Positions 1 to 11,691 of a DNA stretch of 64,000 nt are shown piece after piece. A program made the position numbers and the translations under genes. The stretch spans positions 248,001-312,000 of the forward strand of contig SRSI01000019.1 of the NCBI GenBank assembly GCA_005656395.1, read 5' to 3'. The notes beneath the pieces were generated by a model, which was not told where the DNA came from, did not search any database, and saw nothing but the letters and a program-made list of their open reading frames with translations. The first letter of the stretch is position 1, and every line of letters begins with the position of its first letter. Origin of the DNA: Strongyloides papillosus (lineage: Eukaryota; Nematoda; Chromadorea; Rhabditida; Strongyloididae).

Positions 1-2220
1 TGAAACCCGACATTAAACTTTTCTATTCTTATCCACCATATTTGGAGACAAGTAAAGTCAATCTTTCTGTATATATAAGAAGACTTGAGACGCTAATGGA
101 AGAATTTCCTGATAAAATAAAAGTAGTAAAAAGTGAATTACCTTAAGAAGATTTTTAAAATGTGTGGCATATGAAGGAACAAGTGAAAAATTGACTGTTT
201 TTTAAGATCTTTTTGAAGTAATAGTTTTTAATGAAGATCTGCTCCGTATAGATACAAGTACTGCTAAGAGAAAAATAAGATGCTTGAAGGTACTTGAGGG
301 CGACTTGAAAAACGTTTAAAACTTTGAAGTCTCTAAATAAAGTGTTTTGTGGTAGAAGTGAGAAAAAAATTTTTGCTGGATTTATTGAACGTGTAAGAAA
401 TTTTCTGATGATAACAGATACTAAAATTTCAGTTAAGCTGCAAGATTATATCACAGACTATGTTCAAAAGCCATCTGAAACAAACGAAGCTTTTATAGAA
501 AAATTTTTAATTAAGCTACTGATTTGAAGTCTAAATAGAAATCTATGAATGCTGGACTAATGAATAAGTAAAATAAATCTAGTCAACATAGTAATGGTAG
601 AATCTGTTATGGAATATAAATATAATACACACACATATAAATATATGGTTTATTAACAACCGAGAATGCCCGGTTATCATCTATTTTCTTTTACTTTTAT
701 AATACTCAATAATAGATAAGAAATATATAAATTATTTAGATAGTCTTCTGTCTTCAGTCTTGATTATTGATATTCTTTTATTTATTATTTTTATTTGGAT
801 CAATTTCCATTACAAATCATCAAATCAAAAATGGGTAATAATGATAAAGATAAGAAAGATATAAAATGTTACCATTGTCAAGCTACTAGACATGAAAAAT
901 CTGAATATTGGGTGCGGAAACGATCACATAAACCACGGTCAAAACTAAAAAGCTTGGTAAAGCAGAAACCTTTAGTGTCAATAAAAGCACAGTAGCAGAA
1001 AGTTTAAGTTATAAACATAAAGTAAAGGTAAAATGTATACGGCAAAAATAGACAATGGAGCATGTCTAGGCTGTTTCAAGGGAAACCTAATTTATTTAGC
1101 GAAGAGTGGATAGATGGATCTCGTGAAATATCTTTAGTGAATGCAAGTAGACGTAAAATTTTGTTAAGTGGTAGAATCAATGTGTATATGTCTTTCTTGA
1201 AAAGAAATGGAAAAAGAAATATCAATGTAGTTTGTGAAGTAGTCAGGGATACGACTAGAGGTTCAATTATATTAAAGAATCAAATATTTTGCATATTACT
1301 GATGAAAAAATCTATAAAAATTACGAGAAGAAGAAAGCCAAATATCAAAGAAATATGAAAGTATCGCTTATAAATTAAAACCATGAATAGTTAATGCGCA
1401 GGACATAATATGATATTTTAAACCAGCAGATATAAACTATAAGTAATGGATTATGAAGTGGATTGATTCTACAACACGTATTTTCTTTGGAAGTCATAAA
1501 AAAAGGTAAACCCAGCTACTCTATGTCATATTTTTTAAGAAGCTTTGTGACAACTTTAAGTAGACAAAAAATTTTATTAACAGACTTACAATTATTATTT
1601 AATGCAAAAAGATATGCTAAGTTAATGGAAAATTTGAGTATTAGACATGTTATTAATAAAGCTGGAGGAAACTGTAGAGCTGGAACACTAATTGAGCGGG
1701 TTTTCAGGAATATTGGAAAGTCAATGGCTAAAATGAACATTATGGCTAAAAAAATTACTTTTTAAAAAAATTTATTGTTCTTTTGGAGATAGTAGTACAA
1801 GGCTTTTCAACTCGAACATAGTCAAACAAAACGTGCTCCATTTAGTTTATGATCAACTCCATATGAATTACTTTATCTAAGAGAGCCAAATAACAACACA
1901 ATTATCATGTACTTGGCTCTGACGAATTATAAATGGTCGTGTTGAATGATCAACCTCATAATGTTCGAAAAATGGCAGTACATGAAGGACATAACATGAG
2001 AAAAATTGCAAATGATTACATAAAATTAAGAGATAAGAAAAAAGTGACAAGAATCGCGGTAGACATGTTAGATATGACTTACAAACTTAAAAAAACTACA
2101 AATTTTTTTTGAATAGACAGTTTGCCAATTTTGAGATGCAGAATGATATGCTAGGGCTAAGAAGACCGAGAAAACACGGTTATAATTTTAGAAGATTGAG
2201 TACTTTTGTTAAAAAAAATT
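1..2220 (+). pseudogene. Decayed LTR retroelement with gag, zinc knuckle, protease and integrase relics
   Basis: Plus-strand fragments appear in retroelement order but in different frames with many stops. At 324-527 there is a gag-like helical stretch. At 862-930 there is a CCHC knuckle whose last cysteine is now tryptophan. Near 1048 an IDNGA segment resembles the D-S/T-G-A of an aspartic protease, followed by a frameshift. At 1577-1725 there is an integrase-like stretch: TDLQLLF, then LSIRHV, then an ERVFRNIGKSM tail in place of the usual ER.NRTLK. Weak integrase C-terminal similarity continues to about 2200 (RRPRKHGYNFRR). No reverse transcriptase segment was recognised and no LTRs were found. 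The left end probably lies outside the window. Family assignment to Ty3/gypsy-like is an inference from the integrase fragment. Confidence 0.55.
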
Positions 2221-2244
2221 ATGTCTAAATTTTACCAAGCTTAA

Positions 2245-2604
2245 CCCTTTCACGCCCGGAGATTTTTCTCTTTGTATTACGCACTTTTCTGTGTGTAAAA
2301 GAGAAAGAGAACTTTTACATAGAATAAATGGTTAACAAAAAATTGGTGACATGTTTCTTTAGTAAAAATTAATATATAAGAAATAAAATGAAGCTAAAAG
2401 TACAATTTTTCTAAATTTTAAAAAAATTTATTTTTAATTTACTTTTATTCTTTTAATTTCTTTCTTTTTTTCTTTTTTTAATTTAAATGTTTGAAATTTC
2501 TGAAAAAACTTTATTCCAAAATATTCTCTCTTATGTACAAATTACCACTGTACATTTACATTTTTGTTTATGACGCGTATACGCGTCATCCGGGCGTGAA
2601 AGGG
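2245..2604. mobile_element. piggyBac-type MITE (360 bp) with TTAA target duplication
   Basis: The two ends are perfect inverted repeats: CCCTTTCACGCCCGGA at 2245-2260 and its exact complement at 2589-2604. They are flanked on both sides by TTAA (2241-2244 and 2605-2608). A TTAA duplication and an end starting CCC are the signature of the piggyBac superfamily. The interior is AT-rich and has no ORF, so the element is non-autonomous. Just inside the right end lies a perfect 18 bp palindrome, TGACGCGTATACGCGTCA (2571-2588), not seen at the left end. It lies immediately after the decayed retroelement. Perfect termini suggest a fairly recent insertion. Confidence 0.85.
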
Positions 2605-2608
2605 TTAA

Positions 2609-4380
2609 GTCAGTAAATTCAGAATCATTGTGCAGCAAATTCTTAAAATTTAAGAAAAAAAATAGGATAACGAGTGATTGATAAGCCAATCAACAATATA
2701 GAAGAGAAGATTTAGTCATAGTTAGTCAATAATATACTCTATAGGTTTGGAGTAAAAAAAACTTATGATATTGTAATTATTTATTATATTTATAATGTTT
2801 TTTAATTTATTGGTTGTTTATTATAAATAAAGTTGCTAAAGTAACTTTGTGATTAATATAATATAGAGGATATTAAAAATAACAGTAATCATTATTAATT
2901 TTACCTTATGAAGTACATTAATAGAAGTCAATTTCTAATATTTTGTAAACATTAGAAGAAAATCTTTATTTTAAACAATATACTAGCCAAAAAATTCTAA
3001 AAATTTTATAATTTCATAGCAATAATAAAAAAATATAATAATTATTTAACCAATCAAAGCATTGATGCTTCAATTATCATCTGTAAACCTTAGGTGCTGT
3101 ATTAGACTAAATAAATGCCAAATCATACCAACGAGAACACATCAATAACCGAGAGAAGTATTAAAAGCAATATCTTTTCTTTCAAAATTAGAAATAAGAA
3201 AAACAGAGAAATGCTTTTTAAATACTTTATTATCTTTATTGTTATATTATTTTACTTTTCGCTAAAAAAACTTATATAAATTTCAGTGTAAAACATTAAA
3301 TATTCAGGGGACGCTTTAGGCTTTCAAAAAACTATTAGATTTACACATTTTTACATTTTCTTTTTTATATTGAAATAATAAAAAGCTAATTTTTACTATG
3401 AACAAATATACATAGTGTTTATATCTTTTCGTGAGTTGGATTTTTATAGATAATCTGTAAAAGCAGTATAAAAACAATTTAAGCTAATATATGAACATAA
3501 TATCACAAGTATATATTAACAAAATATTCAAATTATTGAAATATTTTAAAAAAGATACTATAATATGTTAATAAATGCTTATTATAAAACAATTTATAAT
3601 CTTACTTAAAATTAACTTCTAATCTCGTATTTTAAAATGTATTGTATAAAACAACTTATGCTTTTAATTAAAAATAATATCATGGAATAATAGTGACTTG
3701 TTTTAATAGTTTTTAATAATTTGCTTTAATTCTCATATGTAATATAATTGCGAGAAAATTCGTACCAAATCCAAAAATTTTTACTATGTTTGATAAATTT
3801 AGTACATCTTTTTGTGTGTAGTTGTGTTAAGAACTTTTGCGAAATTTTTTAATATTAGCATCTGTTGAGTTAACATGAAAAATCTTAATCGTAAAAGATA
3901 AGTGAATTCAATGTTATAGTGCATGGAAGAAAAAAAACGATAGAGAATTCTTTTGTTGATTTTTTTTGGCAGAATAGTAAAATATTAACTTTGCTAAAAC
4001 AGTCTTAAGAATATAAAGGAAGAACTGTAAATAACTATAAACATTATGTAAAATTTTATGGATAATTAAATCAATTAGTAGATTTGATAACGTAGTTTTT
4101 AAACATAAAATTTACAAAATGAATTGTAATAAATTTTTTTACAAAATGTTATAAGATTATTTTTAAAAGTAAATTTTTAATTAAAATAACATTATTTTTA
4201 AAAAAGAATTTGCATTACGAGTTTACTAACGATAAATAAGTTTAAAAATTTAAAAATTAAAAATTAAGAAATGTCTTAAATTTTTATTTGGTATTTAAAA
4301 ATTATAGTAATATTGTTTGATATACCAGAAACAATATTTTTTATATTATCGGTTAGAATAATTGTAATTTTCTAAACTAG
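2609..4380. other. AT-rich intergenic DNA with a possible decayed secreted-peptide unit
   Basis: No credible ORF is seen. A stretch at 3138-3415 shows three short similarities, in the same order as the secreted-peptide array at 52860-62590: GAACACATCAATAACC near 3140, CTTTAGGCTTTCAA near 3315, and ATGAACAAATA at 3398 followed at once by a stop. This may be a decayed array member or a shared regulatory block. The rest consists of A/T runs in which I see nothing. Confidence 0.3.
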
Positions 4381-4396
4381 TTAAAACGTTGTTAAT

Positions 4397-5470
4397 TTAT
4401 GAATCATTTGACTCGGTAGGAGAAGCTGCTTCTTCTTCCTCTTCTTGACCACCAGAGGGTTCTGAAGTATCTTCCTGATCTTCTTCAGATCCTTTTTCAG
4501 AAGCTTCAGTTTCTCCATCATCTGTACCATCAGAAGCTTCATCTTCCTCGTCTTCTTCGCCATCAGTTGCATCACTTTCTTCCTCGTCTTGCTCATCATC
4601 AGGTGTTTCACTTTCATCTTCTTCAGGAGGAGATACTTCACTTTCACCATCCTGCTGACTTTCACCATCATCTTCCTGCTGACCTTCATCTTCACTTTGT
4701 TGTGGATCTTCATCAAAACTTTCCGGTTCACTTTTACCCTCAGATGGTTCATTTTGTCTAGATCCTGGTCTTGATGAACCACTTCTTTCTCTACCAGATT
4801 TTATACCTGATCCACTACTAGATCTTCTACTCGATTCACTACTAGGTCCTCTACCCGATCCACTACTTGATCCAGTACCAGATCCTCTAGAACCTGGTTT
4901 TTGTCTAGATATAGTTACTCTTCCGGCAGGTGGTTTTGGTCTCGCAGTAGTTCTTGATAAGCGTAATCTTTCTTGCTGTCTTCTTCTCATTTCTGTTTGA
5001 CGTTGTCTCATTCTACGTTGGGCTTGACGTTGTCTCATCCTGCGCTGTGCTTGACGTCTTCTCATTCTAACCCTTGCTTGTTTTTGTCTTCTTCTTTGAG
5101 TTGCTTGACGCCTTCTTGCTTGTCTTAATCGTTTTTGTTTTTGTTGTCTTTGACGGCGCATTCTTTGTTGTTTTTGTCTTCTTTGTCTCCTTTGTACTCT
5201 TTGGTTTCTTCCACGACCTCTTCTTCTATTTCTTCTCCTTCTTTTACCTTGAGCTTGTCTTTTATCCCTAACAGCAACACCCAATTTACTTTCTTTCTGA
5301 AAATTTTGGTTTGAAAGTGCATTTAAATTACTATTGATTAGGGCTTCATTTTCATGGTTTAAGTCATGTTCAACCAAACCATTTTTTTTAAATTTTTCTA
5401 AGTGATAAGTAGAAATAATACCAACAAGAAGTATTATTGAAAATAATAAAAATGATTTCGAGTAAATCAT
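4397..5470 (-). CDS. Secreted charge-segregated low-complexity protein, 357 aa (family member 1)
   Basis: The protein starts with a clear signal peptide (residues 1 to about 22, hydrophobic core SFLLFSIILLVGIIS). A pro-region of about 48 residues follows and ends at a dibasic site, VRDKR (KR at 70-71). The mature part has three blocks: an extremely Arg/Gln-rich block (about 75-190), a Ser/Gly/Arg linker (about 195-240), and an acidic Glu/Asp/Ser tail to the C-terminus ESNDS. No known domain was recognised. Two paralogs at 38711-39343 and 40722-41672 share the signal peptide, the LVGIISTYHLEK motif and the KR site, so this is a real family. A TATA box lies about 50 bp upstream of the ATG, with an E-box farther up. 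The protein probably acts outside the cell as a polyampholyte, for example in a gland secretion, coat or adhesive. That role is inference only. Confidence 0.85.
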   Translation of the reverse strand: MIYSKSFLLFSIILLVGIISTYHLEKFKKNGLVEHDLNHENEALINSNLNALSNQNFQKESKLGVAVRDKRQAQGKRRRRNRRRGRGRNQRVQRRQRRQKQQRMRRQRQQKQKRLRQARRRQATQRRRQKQARVRMRRRQAQRRMRQRQAQRRMRQRQTEMRRRQQERLRLSRTTARPKPPAGRVTISRQKPGSRGSGTGSSSGSGRGPSSESSRRSSSGSGIKSGRERSGSSRPGSRQNEPSEGKSEPESFDEDPQQSEDEGQQEDDGESQQDGESEVSPPEEDESETPDDEQDEEESDATDGEEDEEDEASDGTDDGETEASEKGSEEDQEDTSEPSGGQEEEEEAASPTESNDS

Positions 5471-5516
5471 TTGAGAAAAACTTTTTTAATTGTATAAAAT
5501 TTTCTGAAAATTTTTT

Positions 5517-5565
5517 CTTTTATAGATAATTAAATTAAAGTAATGGCTTGTTTTTTTGCACCTGT
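5517..5565 (-). promoter_or_regulatory. E-box plus TATA promoter of the 4397-5470 gene
   Basis: On the coding strand TATAAAAG (5524-5517) lies 54 bp before the ATG. ACAGGTG, the complement of CACCTGT (5559-5565), lies 34 bp farther upstream. The same pair with 34-36 bp spacing precedes both paralogs, so it is probably a shared core promoter. Confidence 0.65.
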
Positions 5566-6413
5566 ATAAGTTTTTTTTTGCACAAAAAAGGAATTTTTGT
5601 TTCTTTTCAAACATAAATCTTTATTTATTTTTTATATTTTTATTAATATTACTAAAAGAATTATGCTCTTTTTTAAAAAAATATTTTGATTTCTACGAAG
5701 AGTAAAAGTCAGTTCTTAATTTTTTTGTAAATATGCATTAGTATAATTTATTATTTTACACTAAAGTATATTTTCATTATTTATTTTATCTGTGTCAACT
5801 TTTTAATTTTAAATTATTTTTATTTGTTTTGTTCAAGCGGAATTTATATAATTTTTATCAAAATATAAAGTGTTAAAATTAATTTTTGCTAAATGTTTTA
5901 TGTATTTTTTTTATTTGTTGAAATTCAATATAGACTAACAAAACCACGGACAATTGTAGTGTATGCAGAAGATTTTAATAAATCATAATCCTAAGAATAT
6001 AAACTAAAACATTAAGTGAACTGCAAGTGCTACGTCAGACTAAATTAATATTGGCTCATATCAATAAGAAAACGCTTATTATTTCGAAGACTATTAAAGG
6101 AATTAAAAAGTTTTTAACACTTCAAGTTATGTCTTAGAAGAACAGAGAATCACTTCTAAGCGCATCAATATCTTTTTGTAAAAAGATAATTTTTATTTGA
6201 TAAATAATACAATAAAAATATGAGCTTCTTAATAAGAATCAGAACTGTATTGTTTTAACCCTCTTAATGTCTTTAAACTTCTAGTAACTTTTTTAATCAA
6301 ACTTGTTTGTTTTCTTTAGCTCATCATCTTCAACTTCTTTTTCTTTTGATTTATTCTATTTTCGAACACTAGTCATATGAATAAATTTTGAAAATTTTAC
6401 GATTTTAGATCTT
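5566..6413. other. Intergenic AT-rich DNA
   Basis: Nothing recognisable is seen here apart from T-rich runs and short A/T repeats. The right end may contain the decayed 3' part of the retroelement relic that follows on the minus strand. Confidence 0.5.
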
Positions 6414-7760
6414 TCATACCAAACTTCTACTTCTTTGTATCTTATCAACAATATAAGTTCCCATAGATACAACATCCAGGTGAGTTCTATTACGTATATT
6501 TTGAACAATTATTTTATCGCCAGGCTTCAATTTCAACGAATTTTCTTTTTTGTGCAAATTCGATAAACGCCGCATTAATCGATAACTTGATACAATGCTT
6601 TTAAAAAGTTTTTGATGGTTATTGAGTTCATATAGACTTCTATCTAAATTAAAACATCTAATACTCGGTTTTTCAAATATTTTCTTAAACATAATTAAGA
6701 CTGGTACCTACAAATAATTTATAAACGTTTGTACCTATGTCAGGATTCACAAAAGTGTCAGTAAAATTAACAGTTTCATTAACATATTTCGACCAATCTT
6801 CATATTCTTCTAAACAACATACAATCATAAAATGTAAATAATAATCAATACATAACATTAAGTATTTATTCTTTTCACCTTTCAGATACAACGACTCACA
6901 TAGAGCAAGTATATAAATCTCTCTAGGAATATCTATAATCGCCATCTTCTGACAATCATTTTTCTTATGATTTCTATTTACTCTTTGACAATTATCACAG
7001 CTCTTGCATACCACTTCATAAATAGTATATGTTTTACTATTGACAAATCTTATAGTAAATAACTCCAATGTTTTAGCTTTAACAAAATAACCTTGTTCAT
7101 GAATTTTCTTAGTCCATTCTCTAGCACATTCATTCGTAACATAAACTCTTAAGAAACTTTTTCCATTTAATTTATCCTGAATTCTATGTATACCATTTAC
7201 ATTTCAGATATTTCATCATTACCAATACTTTCTTGCATTTTTTTACTTCGTTTATTTTACATAACTAACTATTATATTAAATACTTTGTAAAACACTTTC
7301 TTGCCTAAATTGTTGTTTTGTAGCAACCATATCACATCTTCCTAACTCGTTCTTATTACTAAACACATGTTCATTTTCTTTGGTGATTTTCCAATTGTAG
7401 TGATTTCTTTATCCTTATTCATTGAACTATCTGAAACTCTTACAAAATTAATTTTTACTGTATCACGCAAGCTTTTTTCTCCGATAGCTTAAAACTTTAT
7501 TTTGTTTAAACACAAACAATTATCAACATAACTCATCTTCTTAAACATTTTGAAAAATATATTCCCAATAACACTTCACCAATAACGTTATCATTAACGG
7601 CAAGACAATTTATATCAAGATTATTATCAGTATCATCTGACATAGTAACTTTAGCAACACCACATTCCTAAAGCCCTTTCCATAATAATCTACATCCACA
7701 TCTATTATAGATGAACTAAATATTGACGAGTAACTAGATTAAGATATTATATAGGTTTAT
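6414..7760 (-). pseudogene. Decayed LTR-retroelement integrase
   Basis: Two minus-strand ORFs carry integrase pieces. The one at 6685-7068 has the second half of a zinc-binding motif, VCKSCDNCQRVNR, and then a core-like YLMLCIDYYLHF that contains the first catalytic Asp context. The one at 6414-6692 has a typical C-terminal segment, LKPGDKIIV, followed by a GTYIV strand. The pieces are separated by frame changes, and the rest of the core, including the second Asp and the Glu, is not recognisable. Upstream sequence to about 7760 is compatible with decayed pol but is not legible. The element is distinct in sequence from the copies at 8990-25150. Confidence 0.6.
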
Positions 7761-7859
7761 TTTTGATGTGATGAGAGGAAATTATGATCCTGGAAAGCAC
7801 GTACTGAATTATTTTGTCCAAAGGAGTCGTCTATAAGTGAATAAAACTTTGATGAGTGC

Positions 7860-8960
7860 ATAAAACTGAAATTGATATTTGCTGAATCTTATTTTGAAGA
7901 ATAAGCTGAATGAAAATTTAGTAAATAGGGTAAAAGAGTATATTAAAATGGTTCATATAGTTTTGTTAATTTCAATAAAAGAAAGTATAAATCAGAATTA
8001 TTAAACGTTGGAGATGTCTTATTAAAGAAGGTATTACATAAGGTAAGCAGAAAATAAAAATTGTCAGAAAAATTTTATATAACATATTTAATTATATTAA
8101 TAAATAACATAACAGACAATTATGAAATGATCATATTACTTCAAAGTGGAAGATTTAGGCATGCAAGTAACAGTGGCTAGAGAATATATAAAATTGCGCA
8201 CGTTGAACAATTAAAGTTATATAATTTTTTATCAGATGATGAAAGTATTCTAGTAAGAGGAAAGAATAACATCCCTGACATCATCTAAAATAGAGAAAAA
8301 TACAAATATAGCCCTATAAAAAATAGAGGTATAGTTAAAATATCAATCAACACAAAACAACAAAGTAATAAAAGGAAATATCTATAAGGAAAGGAGGAAC
8401 CAAAAGTAAGATTGAAAGAGAAAAACATTTTAAAGACAACAAATATATTTTTAATTCTGTCACTTGTAAAAAGTGATACTTGGAATTGATTTCTTTAAAA
8501 AATATATTATTGTAATTTTTTATTTAAATGAAGCAGTAATGCTTCCTAAAAAGAAAACTAATAGTACTTAAAGATGAGAAATCATCCCAAAAAATAGAGT
8601 TTTTCATTATAATTTCTAACTTCCATTGTATTTGAAGTCATCATTTTATTATACTAATAAAAAATTATTAAGAAATTAGGGGTTGATTTCAAAGTTCTTT
8701 GTATGCCAATAATCAATTTTTTTTAAAAATTAATACTATGATAATAATAAATTAAAATTTATTATCGAAGAATTATGTTAAATAAAATGGAATTATAAAT
8801 TTAAAAATAAATTTGTAAAAGATAAACATTATTAAATAAGATATTACAATGATTTATTAAAGAATTACTTAAGATAATCTAAATGGGAAATATAATATTA
8901 ATGCTTGAATTTATAAAAATTAAACTGTATTACTAATAAATTAATGATGCAATAAATAGA
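7860..8960 (+). mobile_element. Internally deleted retroelement, copy B1 (plus strand)
   Basis: This copy reads from a gag capsid-end-like piece (near 7880, AESYFEE-like codons) almost directly into the C-terminal module of integrase (about 8008-8285: VGDVLLKKVLHK, then ILLQSGRFRHASN, then a KIAHVEQLKLYN segment). Stops interrupt it. The 3' region to about 8960 contains TCACTTGTAAAAAGTGA-like and long A/T sequences that are also present in B2 (25200-26200, minus) and B3 (32705-33580, plus). Protease, RT and most of integrase are missing at a similar place in all three copies. The outer limits are approximate because no LTR pair was resolved. Confidence 0.55.
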
Positions 8961-8989
8961 GATATCGTGTTGCGAAAGGAATTACGAAG

Positions 8990-10361
8990 CAAAACTGGAA
9001 GACATTACTTGGAATTAAACTAGAATGGTTAACGTTTACTGATTCAAAAATAGAAAAATTACAAAAAAGTATCAAAGCTGTTAGTTGTTAATATATATTT
9101 TATTCGATGACAAATTAAAGTAAAAAAGAATGAATAATAACTTATAAAAATTGTCTTTAAATACATGACTTATGTCATTAATATAACAAAGGCCAAATTA
9201 AGATCATGGACAAAATAGAATACATCAAAATTTAGCGAAGGAAGAAGATTTATGTTTCCGAAAGAGGTAGAACCAAATTTATTAATGAATATTATTTCAA
9301 TTTATTCTTAGGAGCACATTTTGGAAATAAAAGAATGAGACATCTTATTAAGCAACATTACTGGTGAGAAAATATGCAAATCAAAATTAATTGCAATAAA
9401 TGCCAAAAAGTACAGTCCGAATACCACATGCAACTGGGAATGCACTTGGAACTCACCAAAGGCTCCATGGACAAGATTAAATATGGATATAAGAGAAAGG
9501 CTGAAGACTACTAAAAAAAGAAATGAACATCTCATTGTAATTACAGATGACTTTTCAAAATACACAATTGCTATTCATATCAAATTTACAAAATCTGAAA
9601 TAATAATAAATACTCCTTTTATTAGCGTATTTGCTGTATTCAGTTATCCAGAAGCCATACGATTGAACAACGTCTTATGTTTTTCCAGCTCTGAATTCAT
9701 TAATTATATGCAAAATTCAAGAATACAATTAATAAAGCCAGCAGCCTATAATCATGACTCCAATGGCGAAGTCGAAATATTCAATAGAACATTAAATGAA
9801 ACCTTAGCCTGCTACGAAGTGGATGATAACTGGGATCTAATCTCTCCAATCATCACTCATACTTACAATAACCAACCACATAGTATTACCAAAGTAGTAC
9901 CCTACGAGGTCATGTTTGGAAGGAAAAGGATGACTATCGAAAGAAACTTAGGCCTATTGAATCATCTAAACGACAATGAACTATCAATCAGTCACGAGAA
10001 TCTGATCGCTGAAGTACTTGAAATATTAACTAAAGAACAGAAGAAGAAACTTACCTGTAAACCTAAATTCTTCAAAGAAGGCGATATATTACTCAAAAAG
10101 ATTTTAAATGCTGTTGGCAACAAAGGAAAATTGGCAGAAAAATATGAAGGACCATATATCATAGTATCAATTGATGACACAACAAGCAATTGCAAATTAA
10201 CAAAAATAACAAAAAGAGGCAGATTAAGTCATTTTGGAAGTAAAGGGAACCGAATATACAAAGTGGCACACGTGAAACAATTAAAAATGTATAAACATTC
10301 ATCAGGAGATGAAAAAGGATCTAATCAGGCGGGGGAGGGGGTAAGAAGGAATGCCAACTAA
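8990..10361 (+). pseudogene. Ty3/gypsy-like integrase, copy 1 (plus strand), 5' part decayed
   Basis: The open part (9483-10361, 292 aa) is the integrase core and C-terminus, homologous to the integrase at 15487-16983 in copy 2. Core landmarks are VITDDFSKY (first Asp), RLNNVL where copy 2 has RLDNAL, and NGEVEIFNRT (Glu). The second catalytic Asp is therefore replaced by Asn, so this copy should be inactive. From 8990 to 9482 the zinc-binding region and the pol linker are recognisable but broken (KLEWLTFTDSKIEKLQK; LGAHFGNKRM; CNKCQKVQ). The C-terminus carries the strand LLKKILNAVGNKGK and ends soon after KHSSGDEK. No RT is seen upstream. Confidence 0.85.
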
Positions 10362-10555
10362 TTAAAGAAAATTAAATACCGTTATTATGATGTATAAATA
10401 AATCATAAAAAGAACTCCTAACAATAGACAAAGGCAATTAAAGTAAAAAGAAGCTATAGATATCAATCCTCTACTATAAAAATATCGAAATCACGAATAA
10501 CCCCTCATTTTTAATACTCTCTTTAAAATTTCAAAAGAAATTATTACTAACTAAT

Positions 10556-11021
10556 ATGGATGAATCCGAAAAATCCCAGAAAACCTCCAATAAGAAGCAT
10601 AAACCTAAGCCAGAAAAGTTTAAGAAAAGCGAGGGCGATAAACAAGCCAGCAAGGAAAAGAAGCTGGAAGGAGAAAAGCTATTGGAAAATACAAAAAATT
10701 TCAATTTGAAGAAACTCCCTTCGAAGAATATAGTGTTTTCCATGTAAAAATAACAGATGAAGAGGAGGAAGGAGAGGGCAATGAGAAGCTCATGGAATTA
10801 TTCAACCAAAACCCCAAGGCTTATCATGACAAACTTGGAGGACCATCAAATATACTAAAGTCACCCAGGAAGAATTTGAAAAAGAGAAAGAAGGTGACGA
10901 ATTCCTGAAATCGGTAGAAGATTATTTCATGGAGCTCCACGAAAGCTTTGCTGAACAAATAAAACGAGAGGAGAACAAGAAGAAGTCTAAAGAAACAACT
11001 ACCAGGAAGGAAAATTGCTAA
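10556..11021 (+). pseudogene. Third ORF of retroelement copy 1, charged protein, frameshifted
   Basis: It starts at MDESEKSQKTSNKK about 195 bp after the integrase stop. The first 63 codons are Lys/Glu-rich. A frame change leads to an acidic segment (ITDEEEEGEGNEK), and a second change leads to QEEFEKEKEGDEFLKSVEDY and a Lys-rich end at 11021. A close relative of the last segment lies at 12625-12804, which shows that it is a real coding sequence. It does not resemble the ORF3 of copies 2 and 3 in sequence, although it occupies the same place between integrase and the antisense gene. The function is unknown. Confidence 0.6.
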
Positions 11022-11690
11022 GTTTTAAATAAAAATTCTAAACCTTCCTCTTGACTTGTTAATGCATCATAATAACCCTCTTTTTTCTATAATATTATTT
11101 AATTTCTTCAATATCATTTAATTCCCTTTTTTAACACCATATAATAGTAGCAATGATCTTATTTACCCATTCCTTTATTTATACAAAATAATACTTTTAC
11201 TATGAGTTCCAATATTCTATACACAAAATAATAACCCCTTAAAATCTTAACATTCCATTATGTTAAGAATGTCCTAACTTTATTATTTTTATTAACGCTG
11301 TCTTATAAAATAATAAACAACCATTGTTTATGTTAAGGCAACTTTGTTACAAGCCCCCTCTTTTTATCATCAAAGAAAATAAAAACAATAATTATCATCA
11401 ACCTCACGTAACATCTACTTTATATACATTGCACTTACACAACAAAAGAAGTGGTATCACCCAAATTATTGAAAATTCTTTTTTTTCTTACGGCTTACCA
11501 TTGTTAGGAAGTAGGCATGACTAATAGACACATCACAAAATAGATAACAACAATATTTTAATCACATCATGATGCAAGTACAATTTAAGAACTTAAAAAT
11601 GAAAAAAATGAAAAATTATTATTAAATAATACCCTTAAGAAATTAGTGGTTAGATTAGAGATCATGATGGAGAGAAAGAAAATAGAAACC
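11022..11690 (+). other. 3' region of copy 1 between convergent genes
   Basis: Non-coding, C/T-rich plus-strand sequence (runs such as AATAACCCTC and CCTTTTTTAACACC). The first part is repeated after the second ORF3 fragment at 12830-12960. It separates ORF3 (plus) from the antisense gene (minus). The corresponding gap in copy 2 (13809-14445) has a similar length. Confidence 0.5.
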
Positions 11691-11691
11691 C

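Noticed and set aside
4381..4782. Met/Lys-rich minus-strand frame inside the 4397-5470 gene
   Set aside because: It is a shifted reading of the acidic tail of the real gene and has no independent start signals or relatives.
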